Assembly (NCBI GenBank): GCA_021154515.1
Contig: JAJKIL010000406.1
Span: forward strand, 1 to 5,443
Direction of reading: 5' to 3'
From: Niastella sp.
GTDB taxonomy: Bacteria > Bacteroidota > Bacteroidia > Chitinophagales > Chitinophagaceae
DNA: 5,443 nt
Under the pieces are notes generated by a model, which worked only from the letters and a program-made list of their open reading frames with translations, did no database searches and was not told where the DNA came from. Both the position numbers and the translations under genes were made by a program. Below are positions 4,580 through 5,443 of this stretch, piece by piece. Each line of letters starts with the position of its first letter. The stretch's first letter is position 1.

Positions 4580-5443
4580 TTACTTAACAAACACAGCGTT
4601 CGTTGAATTAGCCAACGTTTCTTCGAGAATCCTTTGCACTTCAGGACGACAAGATCCACATCCGGTACCTGCCCCTGTTGATGAACACAATTGTTTGAAG
4701 TCGGTACAACCTTCGTTGATCTTATTTTTCAGGTTTTCACTGCCCACGTTGTTGCAACTGCATACCAGCTTGCCTAATACCGGTTCGGCTTTTTTTCCGC
4801 TGCGTAATAATTGCAGTCGTTTTTCATTCAGCTCAATTTTGTTGGCAATCAATTCCCTGAATTCCTGGAACTCACTTTTATCACCAATCAAAATGGCGCC
4901 TACCAGGCGGTCCTGGTGAATGATACACTTTTTATAATACCGTTTTGCTTTATCCAGGAAAATGATCTCTTCATAATCATCATTCGGACATTCAGGTATA
5001 CCTATACTGCACAGATCGAAGCCATGAATTTTAATGATGTTCATGAACAGACTGCCTTTGTAGTAGCTGGCAATATCGCCTTGCAGATAGCGGGCCACCA
5101 CATGCGCCTGTTGTTCGGCTGCTGCAGTTATACCATACAACACACCTTCAAACTCGGCAATCTCCCCGATGGCAAATACATTCGGGTCGCTGGTTTGCAG
5201 GCGCTCATTTACAATTACGCCCCGTTGACAATGCAAACCGGTTTCTTTTGCCAGCTCGATGTTCGGAACCGTTCCAATAGCAAATACCAGGGCATTACAA
5301 TCTATCACCTTTCCGCTTTTTAAGCGAATGCCGGTTAATTCAGTACGGCCATAGAACAGCTGCACTTCATCGTCGTAATAAACATCGCATTCCTGGTCAA
5401 CCATTTCCTCGTGCAAAAACTGGCTTCCCAACGGATCGAGCTG
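4580..5443 (-). CDS. NirB/NasB-like FAD-dependent oxidoreductase with BFD [2Fe-2S] domain (N-terminus outside window)
   Basis: The C-terminal 287 residues of a pyridine-nucleotide-disulfide oxidoreductase-type flavoprotein; the frame is open through the window edge, starting QLDPLGSQFL, so the start lies outside. In window numbering, residues 53-61 (VFAIGTVPN) and 84-98 (TSDPNVFAIGEIAEF) are FAD-contacting segments, with GE in place of the commoner GD, as in NirB. VLYGITAAAEQQAHVVARYL (101-120) and the stretch to LVGAILIGDKSEF (180-192) also read like the NirB flavoprotein half. Residues 226-276 are a BFD-type [2Fe-2S] domain with ligands Cys228, Cys230, Cys262 and Cys265 (CXC-X31-CXXC). The protein ends there, without the siroheme reductase half of full NirB (about 840 aa). 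Likely role: passing electrons from NAD(P)H to a partner, in nitrate or nitrite assimilation, as NasB does in Bacillus. The downstream rubredoxin fusion is the obvious candidate acceptor. Confidence 0.88.
   Translation of the reverse strand, partial: QLDPLGSQFLHEEMVDQECDVYYDDEVQLFYGRTELTGIRLKSGKVIDCNALVFAIGTVPNIELAKETGLHCQRGVIVNERLQTSDPNVFAIGEIAEFEGVLYGITAAAEQQAHVVARYLQGDIASYYKGSLFMNIIKIHGFDLCSIGIPECPNDDYEEIIFLDKAKRYYKKCIIHQDRLVGAILIGDKSEFQEFRELIANKIELNEKRLQLLRSGKKAEPVLGKLVCSCNNVGSENLKNKINEGCTDFKQLCSSTGAGTGCGSCRPEVQRILEETLANSTNAVFVK

Noticed and set aside
4811..5323. 170-codon open frame on the plus strand opposite the FAD/BFD gene
   Set aside because: It is antisense to a clearly conserved flavoprotein and its translation resembles no protein family.
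5429..5431. TTG at 5431 as the start of the FAD/BFD gene
   Set aside because: The frame stays open to the window edge with family-like residues (QLDP) before it, and a protein starting here would lack the first FAD-binding motif.

Overview
The window looks like a chromosomal segment of a Bacteroidota bacterium, most likely in or near the Chitinophagaceae (Chitinophaga/Niastella type). This rests on moderate GC content, A/T-rich gene leaders with no Shine-Dalgarno sequence, a good match to the Bacteroidota promoter (TTG ... TAnnTTTG), and proteins that read like that phylum. Genus assignment is inference, because no database search was possible.

Layout. Bases 1-478 carry no gene and consist largely of short tandem repeats. 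There is an 11-bp repeat array in two inverted arms that can fold into a long hairpin (about 101-211), an 8-bp GTTGAC array (228-259), and a 7-bp array (387-414). A rightward MocR-type regulator (GntR helix-turn-helix fused to a PLP aminotransferase fold) follows at 479-1918. The 102-bp convergent gap (1919-2020) holds two more 7-bp arrays, one of them inverted relative to the array upstream of the regulator. Everything further right is on the minus strand. In transcription order it is a NirB/NasB-like FAD oxidoreductase with a BFD-type [2Fe-2S] domain (4580-5443, N-terminus beyond the window edge), a 497-aa rubredoxin-fused protein with a sulfite/nitrite-reductase-like core (3057-4550), a SelW-like Rdx protein (2664-2951), and a MobA-type molybdenum cofactor guanylyltransferase (2021-2629).

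How the genes fit together. The FAD/BFD protein and the rubredoxin fusion are 29 bp apart and form a plausible electron chain from NAD(P)H through FAD and [2Fe-2S] to rubredoxin iron. MobA makes the guanine dinucleotide form of molybdenum cofactor that assimilatory nitrate reductases need. Together they suggest the edge of a nitrate/nitrite assimilation locus whose molybdoenzyme, transporter and true nitrite reductase would lie outside the window. The SelW-like and MobA genes appear to be a two-gene unit with its own promoter, possibly giving a leaderless mRNA. The MocR gene converges on this unit; whether it controls it is unknown.

The most unusual points are the rubredoxin fusion, whose siroheme-reductase-like core lacks the cysteines needed to hold siroheme-[4Fe-4S], and the three classes of short tandem repeats around the MocR gene.
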